Below, piece after piece: positions 1 to 10,830 of a stretch of DNA of 64,000 bases. Under the pieces are notes generated by a model. That model did no database searches. It saw only the letters and a program-made list of their open reading frames with translations, and was not told the DNA's origin. The position numbers and the translations under genes are program-made. The first letter of the stretch is position 1. Every line of letters starts with the position of its first letter. The DNA comes from Megascapheus bottae (taxonomy: Eukaryota > Chordata > Mammalia > Rodentia > Geomyidae): contig JANJXV010000025.1 in NCBI GenBank assembly GCA_024803745.1, positions 16,881,110 to 16,945,109 on the forward strand. The letters are read 5' to 3'.

Positions 1-423
1 CCCTCCTGCGGGATGCTGAATCCTGTCTCCCCAGGTAGTCCCACCACCAAAACATACAACTTCCAGCATCCCAAGAAGGTCAGAACCAAAAGTGAGTATA
101 GTCAAATAGGCACCATTAGGAGCCAAAGGCCAGAGCAGCCTTCCCTGACCAGTCAGATTAAGAAACTACATCTCCCATCATCCTCTCTTGGACTATCCTG
201 TCCACTCTAAATTCTTCCTCCTCTCTTCACACACCTGAGGATAACTCATCCTCTGCTCATTTATTTAGTGATTTTCTCCACCATTAAATCACAGGCTTCA
301 ACTGAAGAGAAATATCTGTTTACCATTGCCCTGGGCTGGGCCTGGCACATAGTAGGTTCTTAGTATGCTAAATGGAAGACAAGGAAGAGAAAAGATTGTA
401 ACTTCCAGAAACTGAGTGGCTGT

Positions 424-503
424 GGGCTAGAGATGTAGCTCAGCTGGTAGAGCACAGGAAGGAAGGAAGGAAGGAAGGAAGGAAGGAAGGAAGGAAGGAA
501 GGA
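424..503 (+). repeat. ID-type head fragment running into (GGAA)n
   Basis: GGGCTAGAGATGTAGCTCAGCTGGTAGAGCAC is an ID A-box half. It stops abruptly and is replaced by about 12 GGAA units at 457-503, so the B box and tail are missing. Confidence 0.7.
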
Positions 504-692
504 ATTAGAGGTTGAGTAGTTGCCTGAAAACAGCTCTAATTCCAGCCTATTTCCTTGTCCCTTTCCACAATTTGAATTTCAGTCTTCTCAACTCTCAAAT
601 GATGGACCTGAAAGAGAGAGCTTCAAATGGCATGTCAGCTCACCTAACAAATCTTAGTGTGTCTAGTCACTCCAAAGGCTCCAGAACTCAGG

Positions 693-714
693 GTGTGTGT
701 GTGTGTGTGTGTGT
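693..714 (+). repeat. (GT)n microsatellite
   Basis: About 11 GT units. Confidence 0.9.
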
Positions 715-756
715 CCCTGTAACATGGCTTCAAGTCATGGCCTAAATTATATCCTT

Positions 757-761
<5 letters not shown>

Positions 762-792
<31 letters not shown>

Positions 793-979
793 CAGTCCTG
801 GGCTTGAGCTCAGGGCCTGAGCCCTGTCCTTGGACTTTCTCACGGCTAGAGCTCTACCACTTGAGCTTTAGCACCACTTCCGACTTTTTTTTTTCTATGT
901 ATGTGGTACCGAGGAATTGAACCTGGGCCTTCGTGCATGCTAGGCAAGCACTTTAACCACTAGGCCAAACTCCCAGCCC
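762..979 (-). repeat. IDL-Geo SINE, antisense, full length
   Basis: Flanked by the target duplication ATCCTTTAGCT at 751-761 and 980-990; poly(T) about 30 nt, so a young insertion. Confidence 0.93.
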
Positions 980-1757
980 ATCCTTTAGCTTTTTTTTTTT
1001 AAATCAAGGTGAATGCTATCTCCTGAGTCACACTCTATTTCCATTTTTTTTGCTAGTTAGTTGGAGATAAGCATCCCTTAGATTCATCTGGCTGGGCTGG
1101 CTCCTGAGTATCTAGGATTACACCTGTAAGCCTCCAGCCTCAGGCTTCTGCCTGCTTCACACTTTAGCCAAGTGGAGAAGACAGAGTGGTGGCCAGGCTG
1201 TGAGATCCATGCAGTCTTGTACAAACAGCTCATGTCCCTAATTGATAGGATATAGGGGAGGTAAGGCATAAAAGCTCCCATGAAACTGCTTCTACTTCCT
1301 TCTCCAGACCAGAAGCTCTGGAGTTTCCCAGACACTGCTCCGAACACAATCCCAGTCCAGCTCTGCCTCTGTATCATGCATGCAGCTGCCTCTGCTACCC
1401 TGCTAGAGCTCAGACAGAGACATCTGTGTCTTGCTTGTCTTTGTGTTCATGGTGCCAAGCACAGATCCTACACCCAAGACATGGCGAGGCAAAGCCACCA
1501 AGTCACCACGGGCAGTGCCTGCCAAGATCTGCTACTGAAGATGCCACTTCCCAGGGGGCAGCAGCGTCTGAGGTGGACAGCCTGGGTTACCATTCAAAGG
1601 TTGACAGCAATGCAGCCCTCTTAGCCTTTGGCTCTTGGCCCTGGCACAGTCCCAAGTCATCAGTGACAACCAGTCTCAATAGAAGACTAAGGGATCCTCT
1701 CTGAAGCCCATAGCTCCCTCAGCCAGCTAGCCAGCGGGCCAAGAATACTCTGAATCT

Positions 1758-1980
1758 AGCCACAGAGTGGTGGCTCATGCCTGTAATCCTAGCTACTCAG
1801 GAAGCTGAGATCTGAGAATCACAGCTCAAGGACAGCCTGAGCAGAAAAGTCTGTGAGACTCTTATCTCCCATTAACCACCAAAAAGTCAGAAATGGAGCT
1901 GTGGCACATTGATAAAGCACTAGCATTGAGCAATGAAAACTCAGAGATAACACCCAAACCCTGATTGAAGCCTAAGGAAA
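1758..1980 (+). repeat. B1-Geo SINE
   Basis: GTGGTGGCTCATGCCTGTAA head; its A-rich tail passes into a purine-rich GGA repeat. Confidence 0.85.
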
Positions 1981-1982
1981 AA

Positions 1983-2095
1983 AGAAGCAGCAGAAGACAG
2001 AATAAAGGAAGAGAGAGGAGGAGAAGGAGGAAGAGGAGGAGGAGGAGGAGGAGGAGGAGGAAGAGGAGGAGGAGAAAGAGAAGGAGGAGGAGGAC
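1983..2095 (+). repeat. (GGA)n-rich simple repeat
   Basis: Pure-purine tract of GGA/GAA units. Confidence 0.85.
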
Positions 2096-2144
2096 ACACC
2101 TACCATGTTCTATTCTCTCTTCAAATTAAAAAAAAAAAAAACCA

Positions 2145-2510
2145 GGGCATGAACCCAGCCAAGAAGACTCATACCTCCTTTTTTTTTTTCTCTGCCAGTC
2201 CTAGAGCTTGAACTCCGGGCCGGAACACTGTCCTTGGGCTTTCTCAAGGCTACAGATCTACCACTTGAGCCACAGCACCACCATTTCTGGATTTTTTCAT
2301 GTATGTGGTACCAAGGATCGAACCCGGGTCTTCATGCATGCTAGGAAAGTATTCTACCACCAGGCCAAACTCCCTCATATCTCCTATTAACCACCAAAAA
2401 GCTGAAAACTGAGGTGTGGCTCAAGAGGTAGAATGCTAGCCTTGAGCAAAATAGCTAAGTGCCTAGGCCTTGTGTTCAAACACTAGTACCAGCACACACA
2501 CACACACACA
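2145..2510 (+). repeat. B1-Geo SINE split by a nested IDL-Geo
   Basis: Sense pieces at 2145-2176 and 2376-2490 ending in (CA)n are separated by an antisense IDL-Geo at about 2180-2375. CTCATACCTCCT and CTCATATCTCCT mark the target duplication. Confidence 0.75.
2180..2375 (-). repeat. IDL-Geo SINE, antisense, nested
   Basis: Inserted in the B1-Geo above. Confidence 0.85.
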
Positions 2511-2810
2511 CCTTTTAGATCTCAGAGTTTAGTTTAGTTTTGCTTTCTGGGGTGAAGAAACCTGACAAGGTACCAAGAAATCCAGATCCTAGGACACTTC
2601 ATGACTAGACTCACGGCTGTTACTCAATGCAAATCCATTTTCAGAAAGATGACTTCATCTGCCATTCCAGCTCTGAGTTTAAAACAGAAAATCCTGAGAG
2701 CCAAGGAGAATCCCAGGGAGGGATTCTGAGAAAAAAAAAAACAAGTATCTGTCCAGAGCCCAGAGAGGGATTGATGGGGAGAGAGAGAAGACTCATTAAA
2801 CTCTCACCAG

Positions 2811-2911
2811 GCTGGGGCGAGGAGTGTGGCCTAGTGGTAGCCCTGAGTAAAAAGAAGCTCAGGGACAGTGCCCAGGCCCTGAGTTCAAGCCCCAGGACTG
2901 GCAAAAAAAAA
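2811..2911 (+). repeat. IDL-Geo SINE, internally deleted
   Basis: A-box part GTGTGGCCTAGTGGTAG is joined directly to the Geo tail, so the B box and the front of Geo are missing. Confidence 0.75.
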
Positions 2912-2919
2912 AGGAATCA

Positions 2920-3225
2920 TACCAGGTTTTTGTGGCTCACCACTGTAATCCTAGCTACTCAGGAGGCTGTAATCTGAGGATCGAGGTTCAAAGCCAGCCT
3001 AGGCAGGAAAGTCTATGAGATGCTTATCTTCAATTAACCACTAGAAAACTGGAAGTGATGCCATGGTTCAAAGTTAGCAGAGCACTAGCCTTGAACACAA
3101 AAAAGCTCAGGGACAGCCTGAGCCCTGAGTTCAAGCCCTAGGAAAGCCACAAAAAAAGGAAGGAAGGAAGGAAGGAAGGAAGGAAGGAAGGAAGAAAGAA
3201 AGGGAAAGGTAAAAAAGGAAAAGAA
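2920..3225 (+). repeat. B1-Geo SINE with (GGAA)n tail
   Basis: Tail repeat at 3157-3192. Confidence 0.85.
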
Positions 3226-3232
3226 GAAATAT

Positions 3233-3472
3233 TTGCCAGTGTCTCATGCCTGTAATCCTAGCTACTCAGGAGACTGAGATCTAAGGATCACAGTTCTAAG
3301 GATTCACAGCCAGCCTGGACAAGAAAGTCCTTGAGACTCTTATCTCCAATTAACCATCAGAAAACTGGAATTTGGTGCTGTGCCTCACTGTGATAGATCA
3401 CTATTCTTGAGCTGAAGAGCTCAGAGACAGTGCCCAGGTCCAGAGTTCAAGCCCCACTATGGATTAAAAAAA
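3233..3472 (+). repeat. B1-Geo SINE
   Basis: Head TGTAATCCTAGCTACTCAGG at 3249. Confidence 0.85.
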
Positions 3473-3733
3473 AGAGGAAGAAAAGGAAAGATTTATTGCA
3501 ACTGACAATACAAAGCAAATACAGATTTCAGCAATTCTAGCCCTTCTGTTGTTCTATCCTTGGTTCCAAAGGATTGGTAATGTGCAGTCATAAGTATGAA
3601 TAAAGCGTGGACTTGTTTTTTGAAAGCTTCCCACTAAACTTACTATGACAAGCCCATGTTCTACCATGCCAATTCACCAAAGGATGCCCAAGAGTCTCCA
3701 TCTCCCATCCCCTCATCTCTCCACCACTCTCAC

Positions 3734-3830
3734 CTCCCCAGCTCCTCGCCGATTTCATAAAAGTCTTCCACTCTCTGCTGTTTGAACGGCTCCATGTTTG
3801 GGCTCCTCATTGAGGCCTGGACCATGCAAC
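3734..3830 (-). CDS. Dapk2: Death-associated protein kinase 2, exon 2 (first coding exon), partial gene
   Basis: On the minus strand a long pyrimidine tract ending TTTTAAG precedes GTTGC and ATG (3825-3823). The frame reads MVQASMRSPNMEPFKQQRVE then DFYEIGEELG and stops at AG|GTGAGA (donor 3733-3732), leaving 30 codons plus 2 nt. This is the N-terminus of the DAPK2 kinase domain just before the glycine-rich loop (next residues SGQF in the family). DAPK2 is a calmodulin-regulated Ser/Thr kinase in apoptosis and autophagy signalling. Residue 2 is Val here and Phe in human as I recall. Further exons lie beyond base 1. Confidence 0.93.
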
Positions 3831-3925
3831 CTTAAAATGGAAGAAAAAAAAATACTTGAGGTCAGGACAGCCATGAAACTAGTCCAAGCCCAGGAGTTTG
3901 AGAGTGCTAACAATATATTCCCTGA

Positions 3926-4230
3926 TGGGCTAGGAATGTGGCTTAGTGGTAGAGTGTCTGCCTAGCCTGCACGAAGACCCAGGTTCGATTCCTCGGTACC
4001 ACATACATAGAAAAAGGCTGGAAGTGGTGCTGTGGTTCAAGTGGCAGAGTGCTAGCCTTGAGAAAAGCCCAAGAACAGTGCTCAGGCCCTGAGCTCAAGC
4101 CCAGGACTGGCAAAAAAAGAAAAAGTCAAAGTGGCGCTGTGGCTCAAGTAGTAGCTCAGGGACAGTGCCCAGACCCTGAGTTCGAGCCCCAGGACTGAAA
4201 AAACAACAACAACAACAACAAAAAAAAAAA
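3926..4230 (+). repeat. Trimeric SINE: IDL-Geo-Geo
   Basis: ID head 3928-4009, Geo 4010-4122, then a second Geo unit 4124-4200 with its own AGGACTG end and CAA-rich tail. The whole unit is bracketed by CAATATATTCCCTGA (3911-3925) and CAATATACTGCCTGA (4231-4245), 13 of 15 identical. Confidence 0.8.
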
Positions 4231-4462
4231 CAATATACTGCCTGACAGGGGAGCAAAGAATTGCACAGTAACCCACAGCCCTGGTCTTCATAAGAACCGC
4301 ACTGCTCAAGCTTATAGCTTGAGAAGGCATGGTCCTAGAATCATCCTCATTCAAATTTGTTCAGGAGACAGAAAATGAGCCCTTTTCATGGTAAATGTTA
4401 ACTATCTTTTTGATCTCATGAGTAAAGAGACAACTGTATGACAGTAAGTGAAAACACTAGCG

Positions 4463-4690
4463 CCAGATGCCAGTGGCTTACAACTATTATCCTAGCTACT
4501 CAGGAGTCTGAGATCTTAGGATCACTTGTTCAAAGCCAGCCTATGAAGACGTCTGTGAGACGCTTATCTCCAATCAACCACCACCAAAAAAAAAACAAAA
4601 ACAAAGGCCAGAAGTAGAGCTCTGTCTCTGTCTTGAACCCTGAATTCAAACCCTAGTACCAGCACTGAAAGAAAAGAAAGAAAGAAAGCA
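4463..4690 (+). repeat. B1-Geo SINE with (GAAA)n tail
   Basis: Divergent head with CTTACAACTATTATCCTAGC. Confidence 0.75.
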
Positions 4691-5552
4691 CTAGTTTTGG
4701 AGTCAAAGTTCCAGGTTTAAGTCTGGGTTTGCTTGGGTCAGTCATTTAAGCTACTGGTGACTTGACTTGCTCATCTGTGAAAGGGGACTAAGGCTGGGGA
4801 AAAAAATCAATACCTAGTCACGGACATTGTTTTGGAAAAGATTAAAAGGCTGTGGAAAGGCAAGGGATTGCCATGATCTCAGCTCCTGCAGGGGTGTGTC
4901 AGCCCTATGCAGAGACTCAACAGATTAGTAATTGTTCTCACTCATTACCCTAAGGGAAACATGGGCAGACAAATTACAACAGGCACCAGAAGTCCACAGC
5001 CCCAGGTGCTGCTTCCAGCTTTGCCCACAACTAGCTGAGTGACCTCATCACTGCTCAACACTGCCTCAGTTTCCTCATCTAGCAATCAGAGCTAACTCTG
5101 TCCACCCAGAGTGAACCCCAGGGCAATTCTGAATACAGGGGATCTTCAATCTTTCACCATATGAGACTTGGAGCCACTCAACTGATCCTAGGACAGCTGC
5201 ATGCCACTCTGGACAGCACCCCAGGAAAAGACCCAAGGGCACAGGTCTGCCTATCGTAAAGATAAAACCAAGCCACCTGTGGCTATGTCTTAGCAAATTC
5301 TCTAGCGTATGGACAACTTATCTTCAACCTGCCAATCAAATGCCAAATGCACCCAGATACAGTGAAACTCCAAGAAACTGTTTCACCCAAGCTGAATAGG
5401 CAAGTACAACAGCAAATGACTGCAGCTGCCCAGTGGGTACACAACTCTCTCCTCCATCGTCGCTTTCTACAAACCAGAGCGCCATTAACAGATGCCAACT
5501 CATCCCTCCCTTCCCAGAAGACTCCAGGGCAGAGTGCGACCCTTCAGACTTT

Positions 5553-5632
5553 CCTGACTAGACTGGCTTTGAACCTCAGTTCTCAGATCTCAGCCTCCTA
5601 AGTAGCTAAGATTACAAACATGAAACTCAGCC
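5553..5632 (-). repeat. B1-Geo head fragment, antisense
   Basis: Only the head half remains (TCAGATCTCAGCCTCCTAAG). Confidence 0.7.
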
Positions 5633-6054
5633 TATACCTCTAATACTAAAGACTGCACACATAGCATTTAGGGGCTTTCAGACTCTGCTTTGGAAGCCAA
5701 TAGGGTAAGAGGAAGTTGGGGGGGGGGTAGAGGAGAATCTCCAGCCCATCACGCTATAGGCTTGGCTTCTGGATAACAAAAATTTGAAACGAGCACTCTC
5801 TGATCTAACCCACTTGTTGGACAAAAGGAGGAAACTGAGGTCTAGACAGGAGAAGGCTCTGACCTCAATCACCCTCCTGACCAAAGTTGTCTCAGGGTTG
5901 GAAAGCAGGCACTTCCTGGGGGCTATCTGAAGTTAGGAACCCTCTTTCCCACTAGACAAGTCGCTGTGCAAAATTAACTCTTTGAATTCCTCATCCCAGT
6001 TCAGTATGTGGAAGAGAAAAGAAGACCCACAGAAGTAAGCAGGCAGTGGCTTAG

Positions 6055-6056
<2 letters not shown>

Positions 6057-6088
<32 letters not shown>
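6057..6088 (+). repeat. (CA)n microsatellite
   Basis: About 15 CA units. Confidence 0.9.
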
Positions 6089-6091
<3 letters not shown>

Positions 6092-6368
6092 CCAGGATGC
6101 ATCACACTTAAGCTGTCTAAACTAATATGAGGGAGAAAAAAAACCCTCCAGCTTTGTGGTCCAGCCCTCTGGGCAGCCCACTTGTTCACCCCCATATCTA
6201 ACCAACAGCGAGGCGTTCAGTGTCACCTCAGTTCTCATTCCTGCCAATAGGAAACTGGCCACAGGACAGCAGATGTTCATGCAAAGCACACACCGCTGAC
6301 CCCCTGCCCAAGCCTCCCAGGAAATGCTAGATTGTCAGTGGAGTCACTTTAAGTGCTAAAAACTCATC

Positions 6369-6597
6369 CAGGGCTCGAAGCCCATTGCCTGGAATCCTAG
6401 CTACTCAGAAGGCTGAGATCTGAATGAGGATTGAGGTTCAAAGCCAGACCAGGAAGGACTCATCTTTCCAATTAAGCTGGAACTAGACCCGTGGCTCAAG
6501 TGGTAGAGTGTTAGCCTTAAACAAAAAGCTAAGGGAGTATGCCCAGGCCCTGAGTTCAAGCCCCAGTATCAGCACACACACACACACACACACACAT
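6369..6597 (+). repeat. B1-Geo SINE with (CA)n tail
   Basis: Tail of about 11 CA units at 6574-6595. Confidence 0.8.
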
Positions 6598-6665
6598 ACC
6601 CCCCAAAAAATCGGGGACAAGCGTAGTTGAGGGGAGAATCTAGCTTTAACTAAAACAGCTAAGAT

Positions 6666-6669
<4 letters not shown>

Positions 6670-6735
<66 letters not shown>
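6670..6735 (+). repeat. (CT)n microsatellite
   Basis: About 33 uninterrupted CT units in Dapk2 intron 1. Confidence 0.95.
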
Positions 6736-6737
<2 letters not shown>

Positions 6738-7179
6738 GGATTCCCCTAGAAACATCTACATGGCTACAAGTGGGCAGACAGAGCAGTACCCTAGACTTCA
6801 GAATAGGAGACACTGGGGAGGAGGGGTCCCCTCCATCCGCTTCTGACACAGCCTCCACTCCAGCGGCCTGTTTCCCTATGTGCCCCCTCACATCATGGAC
6901 CACTCATCTCTGCCTGGCAGAGTTTCGGTGAGGGGTAGCAGGACAGTGCACGCTAAGAGAGTGCCACAATGCTTGGCCCAAGGACCAGGTCAACTGTTGG
7001 CAGTGCCCTTACATAAAGCCCTTCACCCCAGCTTGCCCACAGAGCAGCCAGCTGCCCCTAGACACCCACCCCCCCTTCTGCCCCAATGGAGACTCTTGAA
7101 GGGGAGGCTCACCCACCCATGGCTCCATCCTCCATTTAGGCGGCTCAATTGAGCAGGGGGATCAGGAGGTGCGACAAGC

Positions 7180-7343
7180 AAGGCACTGGGTGTCTCAAGC
7201 CAAAACTCCTACCTACTTAGAAGACTGAGATCTGAAGAGGGAGAGGGGTTCAAAGCCAGCCTGGGCAGGAAGGTCTGTGAGACGCTTTATCTCCAATTAA
7301 CCAGGAAAAACAAAAAACAGCCAGATGTGGAGGTGTGTGTGGG

Positions 7344-7378
<35 letters not shown>

Positions 7379-7380
7379 GA
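7180..7380 (+). repeat. Truncated B1-Geo SINE and (CAGA)n
   Basis: Head followed by CAATTAACCAGG, then a CAGA tetranucleotide run at 7346-7378. Confidence 0.75.
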
Positions 7381-7494
7381 GTTTTGAGAGGCACTGGCAG
7401 TGAGGCGTGGTCTCTGCTCCCTGGCCTAACTCCATGGCTGCAGAGCTGGGACCCTGCATGAGAACAGCAGGCTGCCCCCACCCCGACCCCCTAA

Positions 7495-7860
7495 ACCAGC
7501 TCTAAACCTCGCTGCACCCCGGCCCGCCCGCCCCGTCGAGCTCCGCAGAGCTGCGCTGTGACTCACGGCGGCGGAGGCGCGGGGCACCGGGGCGCAGGGC
7601 ACTGGGGCGAGGCGGGGAGCGCGGCGGGGACACCGGGACGCGGCGGGGTGCTCGGCGCTGGCTCCACTGCTGCCTCCGCTTCCTGCCCCTCAGGTCCGGC
7701 CGCCGCCGCAGCCGCCCGCCGGGGAGTCGAGGGGGCGGAGCGGCCGGCCCGGTCCCAGGCGCGGGCTGGAGGCGCGTCCGGCCCGCCTGGCTTGGGGGTT
7801 CCGGGGGCGCCCCCTGCTGGGAAGCCCCTGCTGATGGACCGTGGTGGGGCGGGGTGGGGG
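7495..7860. promoter_or_regulatory. CpG island, Dapk2 promoter
   Basis: Abrupt GC- and CpG-rich block (repeated GGCGGGG, CCGCCGCCGC, CGGCCGGCCCGG) in otherwise CpG-poor, SINE-rich sequence. Long open frames on both strands here are a composition effect. Confidence 0.8.
7567..7760 (-). other. Dapk2: Dapk2 non-coding exon 1 and core promoter region
   Basis: Inside a CpG island, minus-strand sequence CGCCTCCGCCGCC is followed at 7566 by a strong donor GTGAGT. It is the only good donor in the island on the strand and at the distance expected for the 5' UTR exon of Dapk2, whose next exon is at 3830. The transcription start (right-hand end) cannot be fixed from sequence, so the end coordinate is a guess. 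Confidence 0.55.
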
Positions 7861-8029
7861 GTAGATGGGGTCAGACAGCAGCAGGGCAACCCCAGGGCTC
7901 CACCCAGGCTCCCCGTGGCCAGGTTATTCCCACCCCATAGAGATGGGTCTGGAAAGTTCACCAGGGCAGGGGCTGCAGTGGACAGCCTGCTCCCCCCTGT
8001 ACCTGGGTGCTGTTTTGGGGTTTTTGTTG

Positions 8030-8208
8030 TTGTTCAAGGATGGTGTTCTGACGCCTGAACCACACCTCCTCTTCAGCTCTTTGGTGATTAATTGGAAGTA
8101 ACAGTTTCCTTGGAGTTTCCCCAGCCAGGGCTGGCTTTGAACCTCCCTCCTCAGATCTCAACCTTCTGAGTAACTAAAATGACAAGAGGGAGCCACTAGC
8201 TCCAGGCT
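8030..8208 (-). repeat. B1-Geo SINE, antisense, degraded
   Basis: GGTGATTAATTGGAAGTAAC and GGCTGGCTTTGAACCTC are recognisable. Confidence 0.75.
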
Positions 8209-8436
8209 TCCTTTCTTCTTTCTGCCAAAAGATCCCAGAGGGGAAAAAAAAAAAAGGAATGGCAATGGGGGGAAAGATGGGGAGAAGGAAGAGGAAATAG
8301 AATTTAGGCAAAGTTTAGTGGACATAGTTCAAGACAAAAATATTTCCATTTAGGGGAAGGAAATATAAAAATGATTTCCCAGGGCTTTCATCACTAAATT
8401 TCATAGAGGAGAGAGAATTACAATCTGGCTGATCCC

Positions 8437-8438
<2 letters not shown>

Positions 8439-8488
<50 letters not shown>
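8439..8488 (+). repeat. (CAT)n microsatellite
   Basis: About 16 CAT units at the tail of the next antisense SINE. Confidence 0.92.
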
Positions 8489-8720
8489 TTGCCAGTCCTT
8501 ATGTTTGAACTCAGGACCTGTGCACGGTCTCTGAGCTTCTTTTCCTCAAGGCTAGCACTCCACCACTTTGAGCGACAGCTCCATTTCCAGTTTTCTGGTT
8601 GTTAATTGGAATAAGAGGCTCACAGACTTTTGTGCCTGGGGTTGGCTTTGAACTGCAATCCTCAGATCTCAAATCTCCTGAGTAGCTAGGATTACAGGTA
8701 TGAGCCACCAGTGCCCAGCT
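8489..8720 (-). repeat. B1-Geo SINE, antisense
   Basis: Full length, from TTTGCCAGTCC to GCCACCAGTGCCCAGCT. Confidence 0.88.
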
Positions 8721-8725
8721 TGTCC

Positions 8726-8815
8726 TAAGACTCTTATCTCCAATTAACCAGCAAAAAGCTTGAAGTGAAGATATGGCTCGAGTGGTAGAGTGCTAGCCTT
8801 TAGTGGGAAAAGCTG
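8726..8815 (+). repeat. B1-Geo 3' fragment
   Basis: Begins ACTCTTATCTCCAATTAACC; the head is missing. Confidence 0.7.
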
Positions 8816-8849
8816 GAGAAACACAAGCCTACTGATAAAGTGATTGGCA

Positions 8850-9050
8850 GGGCCAGGAGTGGGGCCTACTGGTAGAGTGTGTACCTAGCATGGATGAAGC
8901 CCTGGGTTCAATTCCTCCATACCACATACACAGAAAAAGCTCTAGCTGTGTAGTGCTGTGGCTCAAGTGGTAGAACGCTAGCCTTTAGTTCAGGGACAGT
9001 GCTCAGGCCCTGAATTTAAGCCCCAAAACTGGCAAAAAAAAGAAAGAAAG
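8850..9050 (+). repeat. IDL-Geo SINE
   Basis: B box GGGTTCAATTCC; tail AAAGAAAGAAA. Confidence 0.88.
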
Positions 9051-9056
9051 AAAAAA

Positions 9057-9140
9057 ATTTCATGGACTTTCCTGCCTGGATTGGCTTTGAACCTCAATCC
9101 TCAGATCTCAGCCTTTTGAGCAGCCAGTGCCCAGGCTTAA
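9057..9140 (-). repeat. B1-Geo head fragment, antisense
   Basis: TCATGGACTTTCCTGCCTGG to CAGTGCCCAGGCT. Confidence 0.75.
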
Positions 9141-9790
9141 GCTATTTTTGTCATTCCTTTAATGTCTGCCCTGAACTGTGGAGGTGGATCTAGTTCACCT
9201 TTGCACCCCAATCTACTCTGACTTGGCCCTGAGTAGGTTCTAGTTGTTAGATAAAGTCTGGAATGCAGGTTTCTGGACAAGGGACTCAGGTGCAGACGCT
9301 TTTCTTAGGAACTAATCTGGTCAGGTGATTCCTCTACCTGACCATTCCTGGTCAGATGAAGCAGAGGTGACGCAGAGAGGAAGCAAAGGTGACCTGGTAG
9401 CCTCACTTCTCAGCCCTGCCCACTCTGCTCTCCACACCCAAGCAGGCAGGGCCAGGGTGTGAAGCAGACCTGCAGCCTTCCTGCTTCTCCAGTATAGACT
9501 CGTTAGCTTCTACAGCCAGAACCTTGCTGGACTCAGCAAAACCTGGATCCTGCCACCAGCATGGAGCCAGGGTGGGGAAGAAGAGGATGGAAAAGGGGGA
9601 AGAGCTGGAGAATGGGAGGCTTGGATTTCTTGGCTAGGAATATACTTATTCTTTCAATAGCACCTTTGGATGCCAAGGAGAAGATCTGGGAGAAGCTAAC
9701 TGCTCAGTGAGACGAAGGATCAGGTGTGTCTTTCTTGGGGAGGAGCCTGGAGAGAAAAGGAAACTCTGAGTTAAACCTGAAAGCAGAGTA

Positions 9791-10055
9791 AGCCAGTGCT
9801 GGTGACTCATGCCTGTTATCTTGGCTACTTAGAAGGCTGAGATCTGAGGACTACAGTTCAAATCCAGCCCGGGCAGGAAAGTCCATGAGACTTTTATCCT
9901 ACTGGAGAATAAACTACTCCCTATGTGGTGATGTGGCTCAAGTGGTAGAGTGCTAGCCTTAAGTAGAAGATCAAGAACACCACCCAGATTCTGAGTTGAA
10001 GTCCCAGGTCCAGCACCAAAAAAAAAGAAAAAAGAAAAAAGAGAAAAGGAGGAGG
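9791..10055 (+). repeat. B1-Geo SINE with A/G-rich tail
   Basis: Head GGTGACTCATGCCTGTTATC; tail AAAAAGAAAAAAGAAAAAAG. Confidence 0.82.
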
Positions 10056-10232
10056 AGGTGTTGGCATACTTAAGAGTAGCACTTTACCACTGCAGCCACA
10101 GCTCCAGTTTTGGCTTTTTGGTGGGTAATGGTCTAACAGACTTTCCTGCTTAGGTTGACTTTGAATCTTAATCTTTACAGATGTCAGCCTTTTTAGTAAT
10201 TAGGATTACAGTTGTGTGCCACTGGCACCCGG
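10056..10232 (-). repeat. B1-Geo SINE, antisense
   Basis: TGGCTTTTTGGTGGGTAATG to GCCACTGGCACCCGGT. Confidence 0.78.
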
Positions 10233-10269
10233 TTGATATTCTATTTAAAAATGTGTTTACTCTGTACAG

Positions 10270-10366
10270 ATTCAGTAAATAGCCGAGGCTAGTCTCAAAC
10301 TGGCAATCCTCTTGCCTCAGCCCTCCAAGTACCAGGATTCCAGGCATATAATCCACACCCAGCTAT
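10270..10366 (-). repeat. B1 SINE, antisense
   Basis: GCTAGTCTCAAACTGGCAATC then CTTGCCTCAGCCCTCC, the classic B1 complement. Confidence 0.78.
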
Positions 10367-10717
10367 ACTCCTGTGATTATTAATAATGCTAATATATTCT
10401 TGGAAATGCCAGGCCACCTCCTGCCAGTTTTCTGTGGTTTCTAGTCTATAGAAATGGAAAAGCATAATGAATCTTAGAGATCGTATAATACCTTCATTTT
10501 GTAGAAGGAAGGAGGAGTCTAAGAGAGGAAGCGACTGGCCCAAGTTCATACTCTTCTGGGGGCAGAGCCAGTGAGTGCAAAGCCGAAGTTCTCAATGAGC
10601 CATGCTTTGCTGCCATCTAATGTTTGTCTTGAGTAATTGCACCCTGGAGGGAGGAAGAACTGCTTCCAAGAAATTTATTGTTTCTTCTCTATTCCCAAAT
10701 CCTAATAAAACATTTGC

Positions 10718-10830
10718 TAGCCAGCACAGTGACTCCCACCTATAATCTTAGCACTTGGGGAGTGGAGGCAGGAGGACCATAAGTTAATGTCAGCCTGGGC
10801 TGTGTAGTGAGGCCAGATAGATAGATAGAT
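10718..10830 (+). repeat. B1 SINE
   Basis: AGCCAGCACAGTGACTCCCA through GTCAGCCTGGGCTGTGTAGT; ends in GATA repeats. Confidence 0.8.

Larger units (their letters stand above)
1..3733 (-). other. Dapk2 intron 2 (partial)
   Basis: No coding exon seen. Bases 1-420, 990-1750 and 3475-3730 are mostly unique sequence; the rest is SINEs and simple repeats listed separately. Confidence 0.7.
3831..7566 (-). other. Dapk2 intron 1
   Basis: Unique stretches 4680-5550, 5640-6360 and 6740-7180 carry no recognisable gene. Short open frames in them have no family resemblance that I can see. Confidence 0.6.

Noticed and set aside
457..503. Regular short repeats considered as a CRISPR or satellite array
   Set aside because: Pure tetranucleotide microsatellite without spacers, in a vertebrate genome.
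5347..5601. 84-residue frame in Dapk2 intron 1
   Set aside because: No domain or orthologue recognised; its end runs into an antisense B1-Geo head.
7558..8058. Long open frames on both strands of the 7.5-8.1 kb block
   Set aside because: They arise from GC-rich, stop-poor CpG island sequence, are rich in Pro/Ala/Gly without domain features, and overlap the expected Dapk2 5' UTR and promoter.
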